Numbered from the stretch's first letter, positions 29,741 through 40,903 are shown. The stretch is 64,000 nucleotides of DNA from an uncultured Prevotellaceae bacterium (GCA_900320585.1 ONSV01000004.1:1-64000), one strand, 5' to 3'. The notes: a model not told the origin generated them from the letters alone. Translations and numbers: made by a program.

Positions 29741-31666
29741 GGCCCTTGGGCTCCACGAAGGTGGCCCTCACCTCGTCGGCATGCTCGTGGAAGATACGCC
29801 CGAGTACCTCGTCGGTGATGTATGGCTGTGTGAAGAACTCCTCACGGAACGGCAGTCCGTAGGCCTCTATCTCGGGCACGGTCATGGCGAGGGCCGGTGA
29901 GAACTGTCCGAGCAGTCCGTGCACGGAGTGGGTGGGAATTTCCCAGATACGGAAGAATCCGAGCACGTGGTCGATGCGGTAGGCGTCGAAGAACTTCGAC
30001 ATGTTGGAGAACCGCCTCACCCACCATGCGCACCCATCGGCAAGCATCTCTTCCCAGTTGTATGTGGGGAATCCCCAGTTCTGCCCGTTGGCCGAGAAAT
30101 CATCGGGTGGAGCGCCTGCCTGACCGTCGAGATGGAAGTAGCGGGGCTCCTGCCACACGTCGCAGCCGTAGCGGTTCACTCCGATGGGGATGTCGCCCTT
30201 GAGGATGACCCCTTTCTCACGGGCATACTGGTGCACGTCTTCCATCTGCGTGTTGAGCACGAACTGCACGAAATAGTAGAACGCCACATCCTTGTAGGCC
30301 TTGTTGCGCGAGGTGGAGAGACTGTGGCGCTCGGCCTCGTCCCAGGTGTTGTGGTCGGGCCAGGTGCTGAAGTCGGCGGTGCCGTACTTGTCGCGCAGCA
30401 TGCTGTATTGTGCATAGGGCACCAGCCACTGCTTGTTTTCCTCGAAGAAGTTCTTGAACTGGGCCGACGACATCATTTTCTTTCCCTCCTGGTCGAAGAT
30501 TACTCTCAGGTAGTCCATCTTGGCATTGTTCACGCGCTCGTAGTCGATCTGCGGCAGGGCATTGAGCTCCACGCGCAACTGCTCCATCTCGTCGCGTTTC
30601 TTCTCGTCGGCGATGGGTGGCAGGGCGGTGAGGTCGGCATATTGAGGATGCAGGGCGAAGATGCTGATGCAACTGTAGGGATAGGAGTCGGTCCAGGTGT
30701 GGGTGGTGGTGGTGTCGTTGATAGGCAGGATCTGCAACACCCGCTGGCGGGTGAGCGCCACCCAGTCGATCATCTTGCGAAGGTCGCCGAAGTCGCCTAC
30801 GCCGAAACTCGTCTCCGAACGGAGCGAGAACACCGGCACGAGTGTTCCGGCGCACCTCACGTCGAAGGAGGAGAAGGAGGCTTCGGGCAACTCATACACC
30901 ACTACGTCGCCATCGGCCATCTCGGGCAGGGTGATGCTTCTGTTGTCGCTATTCTCCCAGATGGGTGCCACCTGGTCGTCGTCGTGAAGCACGACGAATT
31001 TCATCTCGAAGCGTGGTGCCGTGAGTTTGGTGGCATCGATGTCCACAATCCACTCGTTGAAGTTGTGCTCCACCATGACCACGGCGTTCTGCAGCAACCA
31101 GTTGCCCAGCACCGTCTCGTTGCCCACCACGGCCAATCGCTCGTTGCGGCGCAGCTGCGGTGCCCTCACCTTCAGCCTCACCGTGCGTGTGAACGATTGC
31201 TTGCGTGGTTGCAGACGCTCATGGCGGTTGATGCACTCGGTCATGGCCGAACTGTAGAGATAGGCATTGGCGGGAATGTCAATCCAATGGTCGTAGACCA
31301 CGTATCGCTTGGCCTTGGTGGCCATCAGTTCCAGGCGGTGGGTCTCGAGTGTCCACTCTCGCCTCACTTCTTGCTCATCGCGCAGCAAGGTGTAGAAATA
31401 GTCGATATAGGTGCCCGTCTTGAGCAGGGAGTTGATGTCGCACGACCAATGCTGGCCATCGATTGTCGACATTTTATACGAGTTGATGACTTTCTCGCCC
31501 TCATTGTCAGACGACACGACATTCAGCGCAAGCATCTCACCAAAAGAGGTGTGATATTCCAAGTTAAATCGTAAATCCATAGACAAATAGGTTAGTAATT
31601 TTGGGTAAAATTACAAATTATCCAAATAGGTTATTCGCTAATATATTGATTTTTATCTTTTTAAAT

Positions 31667-31682
31667 GTGCAAACGTTTGCAC
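31667..31682. promoter_or_regulatory. LacI-family operator upstream of malQ
   Basis: GTGCAAACGTTTGCAC is a perfect 16-bp palindrome centred on CG, typical for LacI/CcpA-type regulators. It is 80 bp before the malQ ATG and shares the 12-bp core GCAAACGTTTGC with the site next to the LacI gene at 61.8 kb. Confidence 0.8.
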
Positions 31683-31710
31683 GTAAAGATTTGAGATTAT
31701 CAACTTCCTC

Positions 31711-31870
31711 AAGTTGAAAGGAGTTCAGAAGTTACAGAAGTTCAGGAGTTCAGACATTACCACAGCAAACACCCATTGAGCCTAACGAGGTAAATTCGGA
31801 CTATTGTCTGAACTCCTGCAACTACTGAACTACTGAACTATTAGAAGTGGAGCGAAAGCGAAACATCAAT
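31711..31870 (+). repeat. 160-bp dispersed palindromic repeat, copy 1
   Basis: Begins AAGTTGAAAGGAGTTCAG and ends GAAACATCAAT. It aligns base for base, without net gaps, with 54204-54363. Each copy holds an imperfect terminal inverted repeat made of GGAGTTCAG-type units (31720-31757 against 31806-31842), so transcripts would fold into a long hairpin. No coding capacity. It lies between the LacI operator and the terminator of the candidate RNA gene. Confidence 0.8.
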
Positions 31871-31882
31871 GAGAAAGAAAAA

Positions 31883-32230
31883 GAGGTCCCGACTCTCCCG
31901 AGCCAGGACCTCACGCGCAATGTAAAATTCAAATTTCACCCTTCTGTATAATTATAAGACAAACTACTAATATAACTTTAATATCATATTTTTGTTTATA
32001 TGACTATTTTGCTTGTATTCGTATCTCAATGTGTCTGGATAAAACCTTGGAGGAGGCAATCCTCTTACTTTCAACGAAGTGTCTTCCTCCGACCAGTAGG
32101 TCTGGCAAGCTACTCTCCTAATCACCGAGCGGCGTTACCAGTCCTACAGTCAAAGCAACTACTAACGTTTTAATAGTTTTCTCAAACATTAAAATAAACT
32201 AATAAAAAATAAACCTAACCTAAAAACTTT
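31883..32230 (-). ncRNA. Candidate structured non-coding RNA with own promoter and terminator
   Basis: A minus-strand transcription unit of about 345 bases with no reading frame. It has a full promoter (32235-32266) and an intrinsic terminator: GAGGTCC (minus strand, 31912-31906) pairs with GGACCTC (31889-31883) and is followed by TTTTTCTTT. Between them, 32030-32165 is clearly richer in G+C than its A/T-rich flanks and can form stems, for example plus-strand GGAGGA 32049-32054 with TCCTCC 32085-32090, and AGTAG 32095-32099 with CTACT 32110-32114. It does not show tmRNA, RNase P or SRP signature sequences. 6S RNA or the Bacteroidales-1 RNA family remain possible; I cannot assign it. Confidence 0.55.
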
Positions 32231-32234
32231 GTTG

Positions 32235-32266
32235 CAAAGTTAATTTTTTATTCAATAGGTTACAAA
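32235..32266 (-). promoter_or_regulatory. Full-consensus promoter of the candidate RNA gene
   Basis: On the minus strand TTTG (32266-32263), a 20-bp spacer, and TAACTTTG (32242-32235) match the Bacteroidetes -33/-7 consensus. No reading frame starts downstream on that strand before the terminator. Confidence 0.7.
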
Positions 32267-32350
32267 CTTTAATGTTACATGGACTTTTTTAAAAGTAACC
32301 ATATATCAAATTGTTGAACAAAAAGAAAAAAATGATACATCATTAAGTAA

Positions 32351-34378
<2,028 letters not shown>

Positions 34379-34554
34379 GAGTTCAGATATTTCAAGGAGT
34401 TCAGGAGTTCAGGAGTTCAGGAGTTCAGACAATAGCACGCCACTTGCCTCGTTGGCTAAAGGGCCGTATAAATATAGTAATGTCTGAACTCCTGTAACTC
34501 CTGAACTTCTGAACTCCTAAATTATTGTATTGTCTGAACTCCTGAACTCCTAAA
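34379..34554 (-). repeat. Dispersed palindromic repeat, copy 2 (inverted, rearranged)
   Basis: Same family as 31711-31870 but in the opposite direction: the middle part (ACAATAG, CCTCGTTGGCT, GTAATGTCTGAAC) matches the reverse complement of copy 1. The left side has expanded to several tandem GGAGTTCA units, and an extra inverted unit follows at 34533-34552. It starts at the esterase stop codon and may act as its terminator hairpin. Confidence 0.7.
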
Positions 34555-34571
34555 ATTTTCGCTCCAAATCG

Positions 34572-34603
34572 TTTGGAAGAATCAAGAAATATCGCTACCT
34601 TTA
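34572..34603 (+). promoter_or_regulatory. Promoter of the membrane protein/propeller lipoprotein unit
   Basis: TTTG (34572-34575), a 20-bp spacer and TACCTTTA (34596-34603), one base from the TAnnTTTG consensus, 24 bp before the ATG at 34628. Confidence 0.6.
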
Positions 34604-34627
34604 CATCTTCAAAAGAACTGTTAGGAT

Positions 34628-36613
34628 ATGAAATACGTTACTATCTGGATAGCCGCACTCGCCGCTATCGCCTGCGGGCTGCTACTCTGCGAGAGCCATT
34701 TCCTTTGGAAGGCACAAGAGCTGAACTTGTTTCTCGACACGCCACTATTCTTCAAGCAACAGATGGTGGTGCCTGCGGGCATACTCACCTACATAGGCAC
34801 GTGGTTCACACAGTTCTTCTACCACCCCTGGATGGGCGTGATGCTGCTCTGCGGTTGGTGGCTACTGCTATTGTTCATGCTGAAGAAGACCTTCGCCGTG
34901 CCGGCACGGTGGGCCTCGCTGCTGCTCATACCCGTAGCCATGCTGCTGCTCACCAATGTTGACTTGGGCTACTGGCTTTATATCCTGAAGCTACGCGGCC
35001 ACTTCTTCCTCACCACCATCGCCACCACTGCCGTCGTGGCACTGCTGTGGTGCTACCGCTCCCTACCCGGAAAATACGGACTGAGACTCATCTGGATGTT
35101 GCTCACAGGCATTGTGGGCTATCCCCTGCTTGGCATCTACGGTCTGGCAGCCACCCTGCTGATGGGTATCTGGTCGTGGCGGCTCATGCCACGCGGACGA
35201 GCTGCCATCTACACCCTGATAGCCATACTCCTGGTCATCGCCGTTCCCCCGCTCTGCTACCGCCATGTATACCATGAGATCAACTTCGCCAACATCTACT
35301 ACGCAGGCCTGCCGCTCTTCTATATCACCGAGCGGTATACCGCTTACTACATCCCTTATTTCCTGCTGCTGCTATTCATGCTGGTCATGGTGTGCCTGCC
35401 CCTGAAGGCCAAGAGCGGGAAGCCGGCAGAGAAAAGCGTTCAGGTGAAACAGAACGCAACAGCCGTCAATGACAAGCCGGAGCAGGAAAAGGCGCCTGCC
35501 CTCAAGGGCAAGCAGGCAAAGGGAAAGACAACCGCCCTCAAGAGTAAGTCGGAGAAGACCGACATACCGCCCTCCAAGAGCAAGCCCGAGAAGAAGCGGC
35601 TTTTCAAGACATGGCTGCCATTATTGGCCGAGGCAGCAGCGTTGGCCCTCATCACCTGGGGCGTTGTGCGCTATTGGTACAAGGACTCCAATTTCCACCG
35701 TGAGCTGAGCATGCAGCATAGCATTGAGCAGCTCGACTGGGAGGGTGTGCTGAAGGAAGCCGCCGCCCAGGACGACGAGCCCACCCGCGCCATCGTGATG
35801 ATGAGGAACCTGGCCCTGTGGCGCTTAGGCCGCCAAGCCGAAATGATGTACCAATTCCCCAATGGTGCGAAGCCCTACAATGGTCCCTCAGAGATGAGCA
35901 CGATGATGGTGGTGGGCCCGATGATCTACTACCAGTATGGCATGCTGAACAGCTGCAACCGCCTGAGCACGGAGATGGGCGTGGAATTCGACTGGCGTGC
36001 CGAGCACCTCAAGAACATGGTACGCGCCGCGCTGCTGAACGGCGAGAAGCCGATAGCACAAAAATACATCGGACTCTTGAAGCACACGATGTTCTTCGGC
36101 GAATGGGCAGCCAAGGCAGAGAACCTGCTGAACAACCCCCAGCTCATCGCCAAGGACCGCGAGATGGAGCCCATCACCCACATGCTGCACTTCTCCGACG
36201 TGCTGAGCAGCGAGCAAGGCAACGTAGAGCGCTTCCTGATGAGTCAGCTCGCCCGTATCCACTACCCCGACGACCCCGTCTTCCAGGAGCAGGCGCTGCT
36301 GGCCTCGATGTGGCTGAAGGACCCGTCGCTCTTCTGGCGGCATTTCGACACCTATGTCTCTCTGCATCCCAACAGTCCCATCCCCGTGGCCTACCAGGAG
36401 GCCGCCTATCTCTTCTGCAAGGAGGCGAACCTTCCCGACACCGACAAGATGCCTTTCAGCCCAGGGGTGAAAGAAAGCTTCGAGAAGTTCTTCGGGAGCA
36501 TCGCCCAATACGAGGGCATGGATGTAAAGGAAGTGCGCGAGAAGATCGGCACGTTCTACAACAACACCTACTACTATGATTATTACCTGATGTCTAACCT
36601 TCCAGAGTACTAA
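34628..36613 (+). CDS. Polytopic inner-membrane protein with large C-terminal domain (resembles DUF6057 family)
   Basis: 661 residues. The first about 255 residues contain roughly eight to ten hydrophobic segments (LAALAAIACGLLL, GVMLLCGWWLLLLFML, and others). About 258-325 is a low-complexity lysine/alanine/proline/glutamate linker (KGKQAKGKTTALKSKSEK). A further membrane segment follows at about 330-350 (WLPLLAEAAALALITWGVV), then a soluble, mostly helical domain to the end (MQHSIEQLDWEGVLKEA, MMRNLALWRLGRQAEMMYQF) that looks like TPR-type repeats. From memory it resembles the uncharacterised Bacteroidales DUF6057 proteins. The lysine-rich linker probably sits in the cytoplasm. It is 5 bp upstream of a propeller lipoprotein gene, and the two are surely co-transcribed. 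No function is known. Confidence 0.72.
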   Translation: MKYVTIWIAALAAIACGLLLCESHFLWKAQELNLFLDTPLFFKQQMVVPAGILTYIGTWFTQFFYHPWMGVMLLCGWWLLLLFMLKKTFAVPARWASLLLIPVAMLLLTNVDLGYWLYILKLRGHFFLTTIATTAVVALLWCYRSLPGKYGLRLIWMLLTGIVGYPLLGIYGLAATLLMGIWSWRLMPRGRAAIYTLIAILLVIAVPPLCYRHVYHEINFANIYYAGLPLFYITERYTAYYIPYFLLLLFMLVMVCLPLKAKSGKPAEKSVQVKQNATAVNDKPEQEKAPALKGKQAKGKTTALKSKSEKTDIPPSKSKPEKKRLFKTWLPLLAEAAALALITWGVVRYWYKDSNFHRELSMQHSIEQLDWEGVLKEAAAQDDEPTRAIVMMRNLALWRLGRQAEMMYQFPNGAKPYNGPSEMSTMMVVGPMIYYQYGMLNSCNRLSTEMGVEFDWRAEHLKNMVRAALLNGEKPIAQKYIGLLKHTMFFGEWAAKAENLLNNPQLIAKDREMEPITHMLHFSDVLSSEQGNVERFLMSQLARIHYPDDPVFQEQALLASMWLKDPSLFWRHFDTYVSLHPNSPIPVAYQEAAYLFCKEANLPDTDKMPFSPGVKESFEKFFGSIAQYEGMDVKEVREKIGTFYNNTYYYDYYLMSNLPEY

Positions 36614-36618
36614 GCGAT

Positions 36619-38106
36619 ATGAAAAGACTCTCCATATATATCCTGCCATTCATTTCCTGTTTCCTGTTGGTGGCCTGCGGCACGTCGGTACCATCGGAAT
36701 ACACCCAGGTAGACAAGTTGCCAGCCATCTATCCCGACTACATCGGGGTGACGGTGCCCGTGAACATCGCGCCGCTGAGCTTCGAATACGACGGTCAGGC
36801 CGACGAGATGGTGGCACGCTATGCCGTGGGCAGCGATGAGATTGTATGCAACGGACAGCCCTCCATCGACGAGTGGAAGGCGCTGACAGAGCAAGCCAAG
36901 GGCAATGCCATTACCGTAGACGTATACACCTGCAACGAAGGCAAGTGGACGCGCTTCAAGCCCTTCAGCATCTATGTCTCGCCCGACTCCATCGACCCCT
37001 ATATCAGTTACCGCCTGATAGCGCCTTCATACATCTCGTATGAGTCGCTGACCATCAACCAGCGCTGTCTGGAAAACTACGACGAGAGCGTGATCTACGA
37101 CAATATCCTCTGCGGTTTCGAGAAAGACGGGCAGTGCATCAACTGCCACCACTTCCAGCAGTACAACCCCGAGCACATGCAGTTCCATGCCCGCCAGAAC
37201 ATGGGCGGTACGGTCATCGCCTACAACGGCAACCTGAAGAAGGTGAACATGCGCAACGACTCCATTCTCTCTGCCGGTGTCTATCCCGCCTGGCACCCCA
37301 CGCTCAACCTCATCGTCTACTCCTCTGACAAGACCTTGCAGAACTTCCACACCGTGAACCCCAACAAGGTGGAGGTGTACGACGAAGACAGCGACATCAT
37401 CCTCTACAACGTGGAGACAGACGAGGTGAGCAACCTCGAGAACAGCGACACCGAGTTTGAGGTGTTCCCCGCCTGGGCTCCCGACGGCAAGGCACTCTAC
37501 TACTGCAGTGCCCACTTTGAGCGCCAGGATACGGCCACATCGAAGCGGCAGGAGGTGCAGAACCGTATCAAGGAGCTGAAATACAACATCTACCGCAAGG
37601 CCTTCAATCCCGAGACCCGACAGTTCGGTCAGCGTGAACTGGTGTTCGACGCCGCCGCCATCGACAGCAGCGCCACCTTCCCACGCATCTCTCCCGACGG
37701 CCGATACATGTTGTTCACAATGGGTAAATATGGTTATTTCCACATCTGGCACCACGATGCCGACCTATGGATGATGGACCTGGCCAGCGGCGACGTACGG
37801 TCCTTCTCCGAAGTGAACAGTCCTGACACCGAGAGCTACCACTCGTGGTCGAGCAACGGCCGCTGGATCATCTTCAGCAGCCGCCGCAACGACGGGGTGT
37901 ACACGCGTCCCTACATAGCCCATGTAGACAAGGATGGGCATGCCACGAAACCTTTCGAGTTGCCCAGCGAGGACCCCGACTATCACCGCCAGTTCCTGCG
38001 CTGCTACAACGTCCCCGAGTTTATGAAGGGTCCCGTCACCATCAGTCCGCAAGCCTTCGCCGACATCCTCAAGGGCGATGCCGTGAATGTGGAGTACGTG
38101 AAATAG
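36619..38106 (+). CDS. TolB-like beta-propeller lipoprotein with a CxxCH motif
   Basis: 495 residues with lipoprotein signal (CFLLVAC, cysteine 20). After an N-terminal beta domain (about 30-140), residues 173-177 read CINCH in KDGQCINCHHFQQYNP, the pattern that covalently binds haem c; nearby histidines and methionine (HMQFHARQNMG) could supply the distal ligand. From about 210 on there are WD40/PD40-like propeller blades (AGVYPAWHPTLNLIVYSS, FEVFPAWAPDGKALYYCS, FPRISPDGRYMLFTM, YHSWSSNGRWIIFSSRR), as in TolB. The protein is thus a lipid-anchored propeller that may carry one haem. It forms a two-gene unit with the preceding membrane protein. Role unknown; electron transfer or haem-dependent sensing is conceivable but not shown. 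Confidence 0.75.
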   Translation: MKRLSIYILPFISCFLLVACGTSVPSEYTQVDKLPAIYPDYIGVTVPVNIAPLSFEYDGQADEMVARYAVGSDEIVCNGQPSIDEWKALTEQAKGNAITVDVYTCNEGKWTRFKPFSIYVSPDSIDPYISYRLIAPSYISYESLTINQRCLENYDESVIYDNILCGFEKDGQCINCHHFQQYNPEHMQFHARQNMGGTVIAYNGNLKKVNMRNDSILSAGVYPAWHPTLNLIVYSSDKTLQNFHTVNPNKVEVYDEDSDIILYNVETDEVSNLENSDTEFEVFPAWAPDGKALYYCSAHFERQDTATSKRQEVQNRIKELKYNIYRKAFNPETRQFGQRELVFDAAAIDSSATFPRISPDGRYMLFTMGKYGYFHIWHHDADLWMMDLASGDVRSFSEVNSPDTESYHSWSSNGRWIIFSSRRNDGVYTRPYIAHVDKDGHATKPFELPSEDPDYHRQFLRCYNVPEFMKGPVTISPQAFADILKGDAVNVEYVK

Positions 38107-38226
38107 GTTGGAGGTTGGAGGTTGGAGGTTTATCATGCTTCGCATGATGAACATCGGCTGCGCCTCGGCAATTTAGAGCAAACTCTATTGGTTTTGGCTT
38201 GCACGATGTTTGAGGTTTGAGGTTTG

Positions 38227-38410
38227 TAGAAATGTCCGATGAAGAAAGGGCGGTGTTTGCTGTAGGGACGCAGCATGCTGCGTCCGCCAGCGGTATGATT
38301 GAGCAAAAATGCCACATTTTATGTATTTGAGGCATTTTTATTGGAGCATTCTTCGGGCGGACGCAGCATGCTGCGTCCCTACAGCGAACACATGCCTATT
38401 TTGACACACC
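38227..38410 (+). repeat. MITE-like element, copy 1
   Basis: About 184 bp from TAGAAATGTCCGATGAAGAA to TATTTTGACACAC. It holds two perfect 20-bp palindromes GGACGCAGCATGCTGCGTCC (38266-38285 and 38359-38378) near its ends. It is homologous to the reverse complement of 59024-59215. The left terminal repeat (GTGTCAAAATAG expected) has decayed. Further short copies of CACCTACAGCGAACA follow at 38411 and 38469, and a TTGGAGG tandem tract precedes it (38107-38130). No coding capacity. Confidence 0.8.
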
Positions 38411-38512
38411 CACCTACAGCGAACACCAACCATTTTACATAATACAATTCTACATTTTTGACAAATCCACCTACAGCGAACATCAACCTTTCTTCATGAG
38501 AAGGATGCTTAC

Positions 38513-38561
38513 AAAAAAAAATCGTGCGTCACGATTCCGATGACGGAAGGTGACGCACGAT
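38513..38561 (-). terminator. Intrinsic terminator of the xylan-type operon
   Basis: On the minus strand a 12-bp perfect stem (ATCGTGCGTCAC, 38561-38550 with 38532-38521) is followed by a run of eight T (38520-38513). It follows the CBM-protein gene that ends at 38601. A second small palindrome, TTCCCTCTATAGAGAGGGAA, lies at 38572-38591. Confidence 0.85.
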
Positions 38562-38600
38562 GATGTTTATGTTCCCTCTATAGAGAGGGAAAGAAGAGGA

Positions 38601-40787
38601 TTATTTCACCACCACTTTCTTGCCGTTCTTGATCACGATGCCCTTGTAATCCTTTGTCACACGCTGGCCAGCGATGTTGTAGGTCACGGTAGGAACATTG
38701 CTGCTGTTGGCAACCACGCTGGAGATGCCATCAGGATCAACGAATACGTGTGGAGTATCGCCAGCACCCTCCTTCACGAAGAAGTTGTCGGCGCCCTCCT
38801 GGTTGATCAGAGACTCAGTGCCATCCTCAAGTTTCCAAACAACGTCCTTGATCTCGTACTTGCATGCCTCCTTGATCTCGGCCATGTTGAATGCGATAGA
38901 CTGCATGCCGTTGGCATCGCCAGGAACAGTGAAATTGGTCTCGAAGTCCTGCCACTCCTCAGTGAAGTTCACATCACCGATAGCTCCCCAGTGGAGATAT
39001 GCGCCTGGTTCTTTGTGGCACTGTGTAGAAGTTCTTGCAGGAATAGAGCTCTTGTACTTGAACTGGAGAATGGTAGCCTCGCCTGTGCTGAGTGTGCGGT
39101 TAGCAACAATCCAGAACTGGCTGTCCCAGGGCTGGCCTGTGCCACCCGGCTCCTCTTTTACAGTACCATCTTCTCCATCAGTAAGGTCATCTCTCTCAGG
39201 AGCGTTCACAACGATCAATGTGGGGTTAGGATTGATTTCGACAGGCTTGATTTCAGTACCCTCGAGCATCTCGAATGCCATTGACTTGTAGCCTTCGTCG
39301 AGGTAGATCTTCCATTTACCAGTACCCGGGAGGTTCAGCTTAGCCAGACTGGCCTCAGTGTAGTCCATCCAGTTGTCGGGATCGTTGGTGATTGTGCCAA
39401 CAGGCTTCAGGGTGTTGCCCTTGAAGGCAGCGTCGTTACCGCGAACAGTAGAGATCATGATCTGGTTGACATACTCGCCCTTCTCACCGATTGTAGCAAC
39501 GTAGCATTCGGCCTCTTCATCGTACTCGAACTGTGTGGCGTTGTCGAAGTCATACTCAAGTCCCTCAGCAGGGTTAGCACCAGCCACGAAGTAACCCTCG
39601 TCGAGCTTCATGCTCTGCCATGAGAGGTCGTCGAAATAGAAGTCAATGGCATCCTTGTCATTCTGGTTCAGCTGGAATGCGATAGACCAAGTGCCGCCCA
39701 TATCATCGGCGATATTCATGACACCGTCGAAATCCTGCCACTCTTCTGTGAAGCTAACGTCACCGATAGCATGCCAGATAAGGTAGTCGGAGGGGTTCTG
39801 CTTGTGGCATTGAGTAGCTACCGTTACGTTCTTTGAAGCCTTGTAGCGGAAGTGAATCTTCACCTGGTCGCCCGACTTCCAAGCCTTCGGCGACTGAATC
39901 CAGAACTGGTTGTCCCATGCAGAAGCATCACCATCGGTGTCTGCAACTTTACCATGAACGACGAATACGTGGCTACCGTCAACCTCTTCGATTGTAGCAG
40001 GGAATGGATCCCAACCACCGTCATCATTCATATTGATGCCTTTCTCCTTACCCCATGCACAAATCAGGTAGTTCTGTGACTGGTCGTTGAATTTTACGTT
40101 AGGATCGGCCCATGGAGTCTCGGCATCACCCATATAAGTAGCGATGGGCGAACCATCGACGATGACAGGCTGTCCGTCGCTGGTGAGCCACTCCTGCCAT
40201 GTAACGGGCCTTTGCTCCTTACTCCACTCATATACGTAAACGCTCTTCCACTCGATCGTGCCAGTGAAAGTTCCAGGCTGAGCAACGAGGTTACAAGAAG
40301 TGCCGGCGATGCCGCTGTACTCCCATTCTACCTCTGTCCAATCAGTACCGATGGAAGCAACGCCAGCCATTTGCTCGCCTTGGCCCCAGCCCCAGCCCAT
40401 GTTAACGTTGACGTTGACAGGCTCTGAAGCTTTCACCATTGCCTTTACCTTGTAACGGCCATCCAGCTGTGTGGGGATACCATCGGCAATGAAATACTGG
40501 TGCCATTCAGGAGACTCAACCTGAATTCTGTAGTACTGAGCACCACCTTGTGTGGTAACGATGACATCGCTCGACAGTCCATCCTCATTGTCCAAGGTGA
40601 CATACTTGTAGTTGGCACCCAAGTCGGTCATCACACCGTCAAACCACTCAGGCACATAACCCATCACATAGAATGGGAAGCCTGTGTTGTTTGCGTAGTC
40701 GATCTTGTAGACCTCTTTCCAGTCTGCTGCTGCTCTTACTCCCATGAAGCAAGTCAACAAAGCAACAAGAGTAAACAATTTCTTCAT
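38601..40787 (-). CDS. Secreted multi-module carbohydrate-binding protein with C-terminal sorting tail
   Basis: About 728 residues, signal peptide MKKLFTLVALLTCFMGVRA. Three beta-sandwich modules of CBM4/9/22 type are suggested: about 25-190 (YFIADGIPTQLDGRYKVKAM), about 270-400, and about 555-680. The last two are clear internal repeats sharing W-D-x-QFWI, FxYKxS, TQCHK, AIGDV.FTEEWQDF and SIAFxxN. No catalytic domain is recognisable. The tail (VTYNIAGQRVTKDYKGIVIK, then NGKKVVVK) matches the C-terminal pattern of Bacteroidetes secreted proteins and of the CotH-like protein at 2.1-3.5 kb. It is the last gene of the xylan-type locus after a 116-bp gap with a hairpin. Likely a surface xylan-binding protein. 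Confidence 0.75.
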   Translation of the reverse strand: MKKLFTLVALLTCFMGVRAAADWKEVYKIDYANNTGFPFYVMGYVPEWFDGVMTDLGANYKYVTLDNEDGLSSDVIVTTQGGAQYYRIQVESPEWHQYFIADGIPTQLDGRYKVKAMVKASEPVNVNVNMGWGWGQGEQMAGVASIGTDWTEVEWEYSGIAGTSCNLVAQPGTFTGTIEWKSVYVYEWSKEQRPVTWQEWLTSDGQPVIVDGSPIATYMGDAETPWADPNVKFNDQSQNYLICAWGKEKGINMNDDGGWDPFPATIEEVDGSHVFVVHGKVADTDGDASAWDNQFWIQSPKAWKSGDQVKIHFRYKASKNVTVATQCHKQNPSDYLIWHAIGDVSFTEEWQDFDGVMNIADDMGGTWSIAFQLNQNDKDAIDFYFDDLSWQSMKLDEGYFVAGANPAEGLEYDFDNATQFEYDEEAECYVATIGEKGEYVNQIMISTVRGNDAAFKGNTLKPVGTITNDPDNWMDYTEASLAKLNLPGTGKWKIYLDEGYKSMAFEMLEGTEIKPVEINPNPTLIVVNAPERDDLTDGEDGTVKEEPGGTGQPWDSQFWIVANRTLSTGEATILQFKYKSSIPARTSTQCHKEPGAYLHWGAIGDVNFTEEWQDFETNFTVPGDANGMQSIAFNMAEIKEACKYEIKDVVWKLEDGTESLINQEGADNFFVKEGAGDTPHVFVDPDGISSVVANSSNVPTVTYNIAGQRVTKDYKGIVIKNGKKVVVK

Positions 40788-40848
40788 AATAGAAATAATT
40801 TAGATTAATAAATAAAAAGTTGGTAGTTAAAAAAATGCTAAGGGTTAA

Positions 40849-40890
40849 TTGCCAGGAAGAAAAGGAACGAGTCCTTCTCCTCACTGGCAA
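40849..40890 (-). terminator. Intercistronic hairpin between GH10-like and CBM-protein genes
   Basis: TTGCCAG (40849-40855) pairs with CTGGCAA (40884-40890), with further pairing of the AGGAAGAAAAGGA and TCCTTCTCCTC arms inside. A run of T appears about 12 bases downstream on the minus strand, so partial termination or mRNA stabilisation is likely. Confidence 0.55.
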
Positions 40891-40903
40891 CTATATCAGT
40901 TCG

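Noticed and set aside
31985..31995. TATTTTTG on the plus strand near the candidate RNA, suggesting a plus-strand RNA instead
   Set aside because: No -33 box, and no clean terminator on that strand; the minus strand has both a full promoter and a T-tailed hairpin.
38227..38480. Possible CRISPR array because of spaced palindromic repeats
   Set aside because: Only two 20-bp palindromes per element with conserved sequence between them, matching another locus over its whole length; no cas genes.
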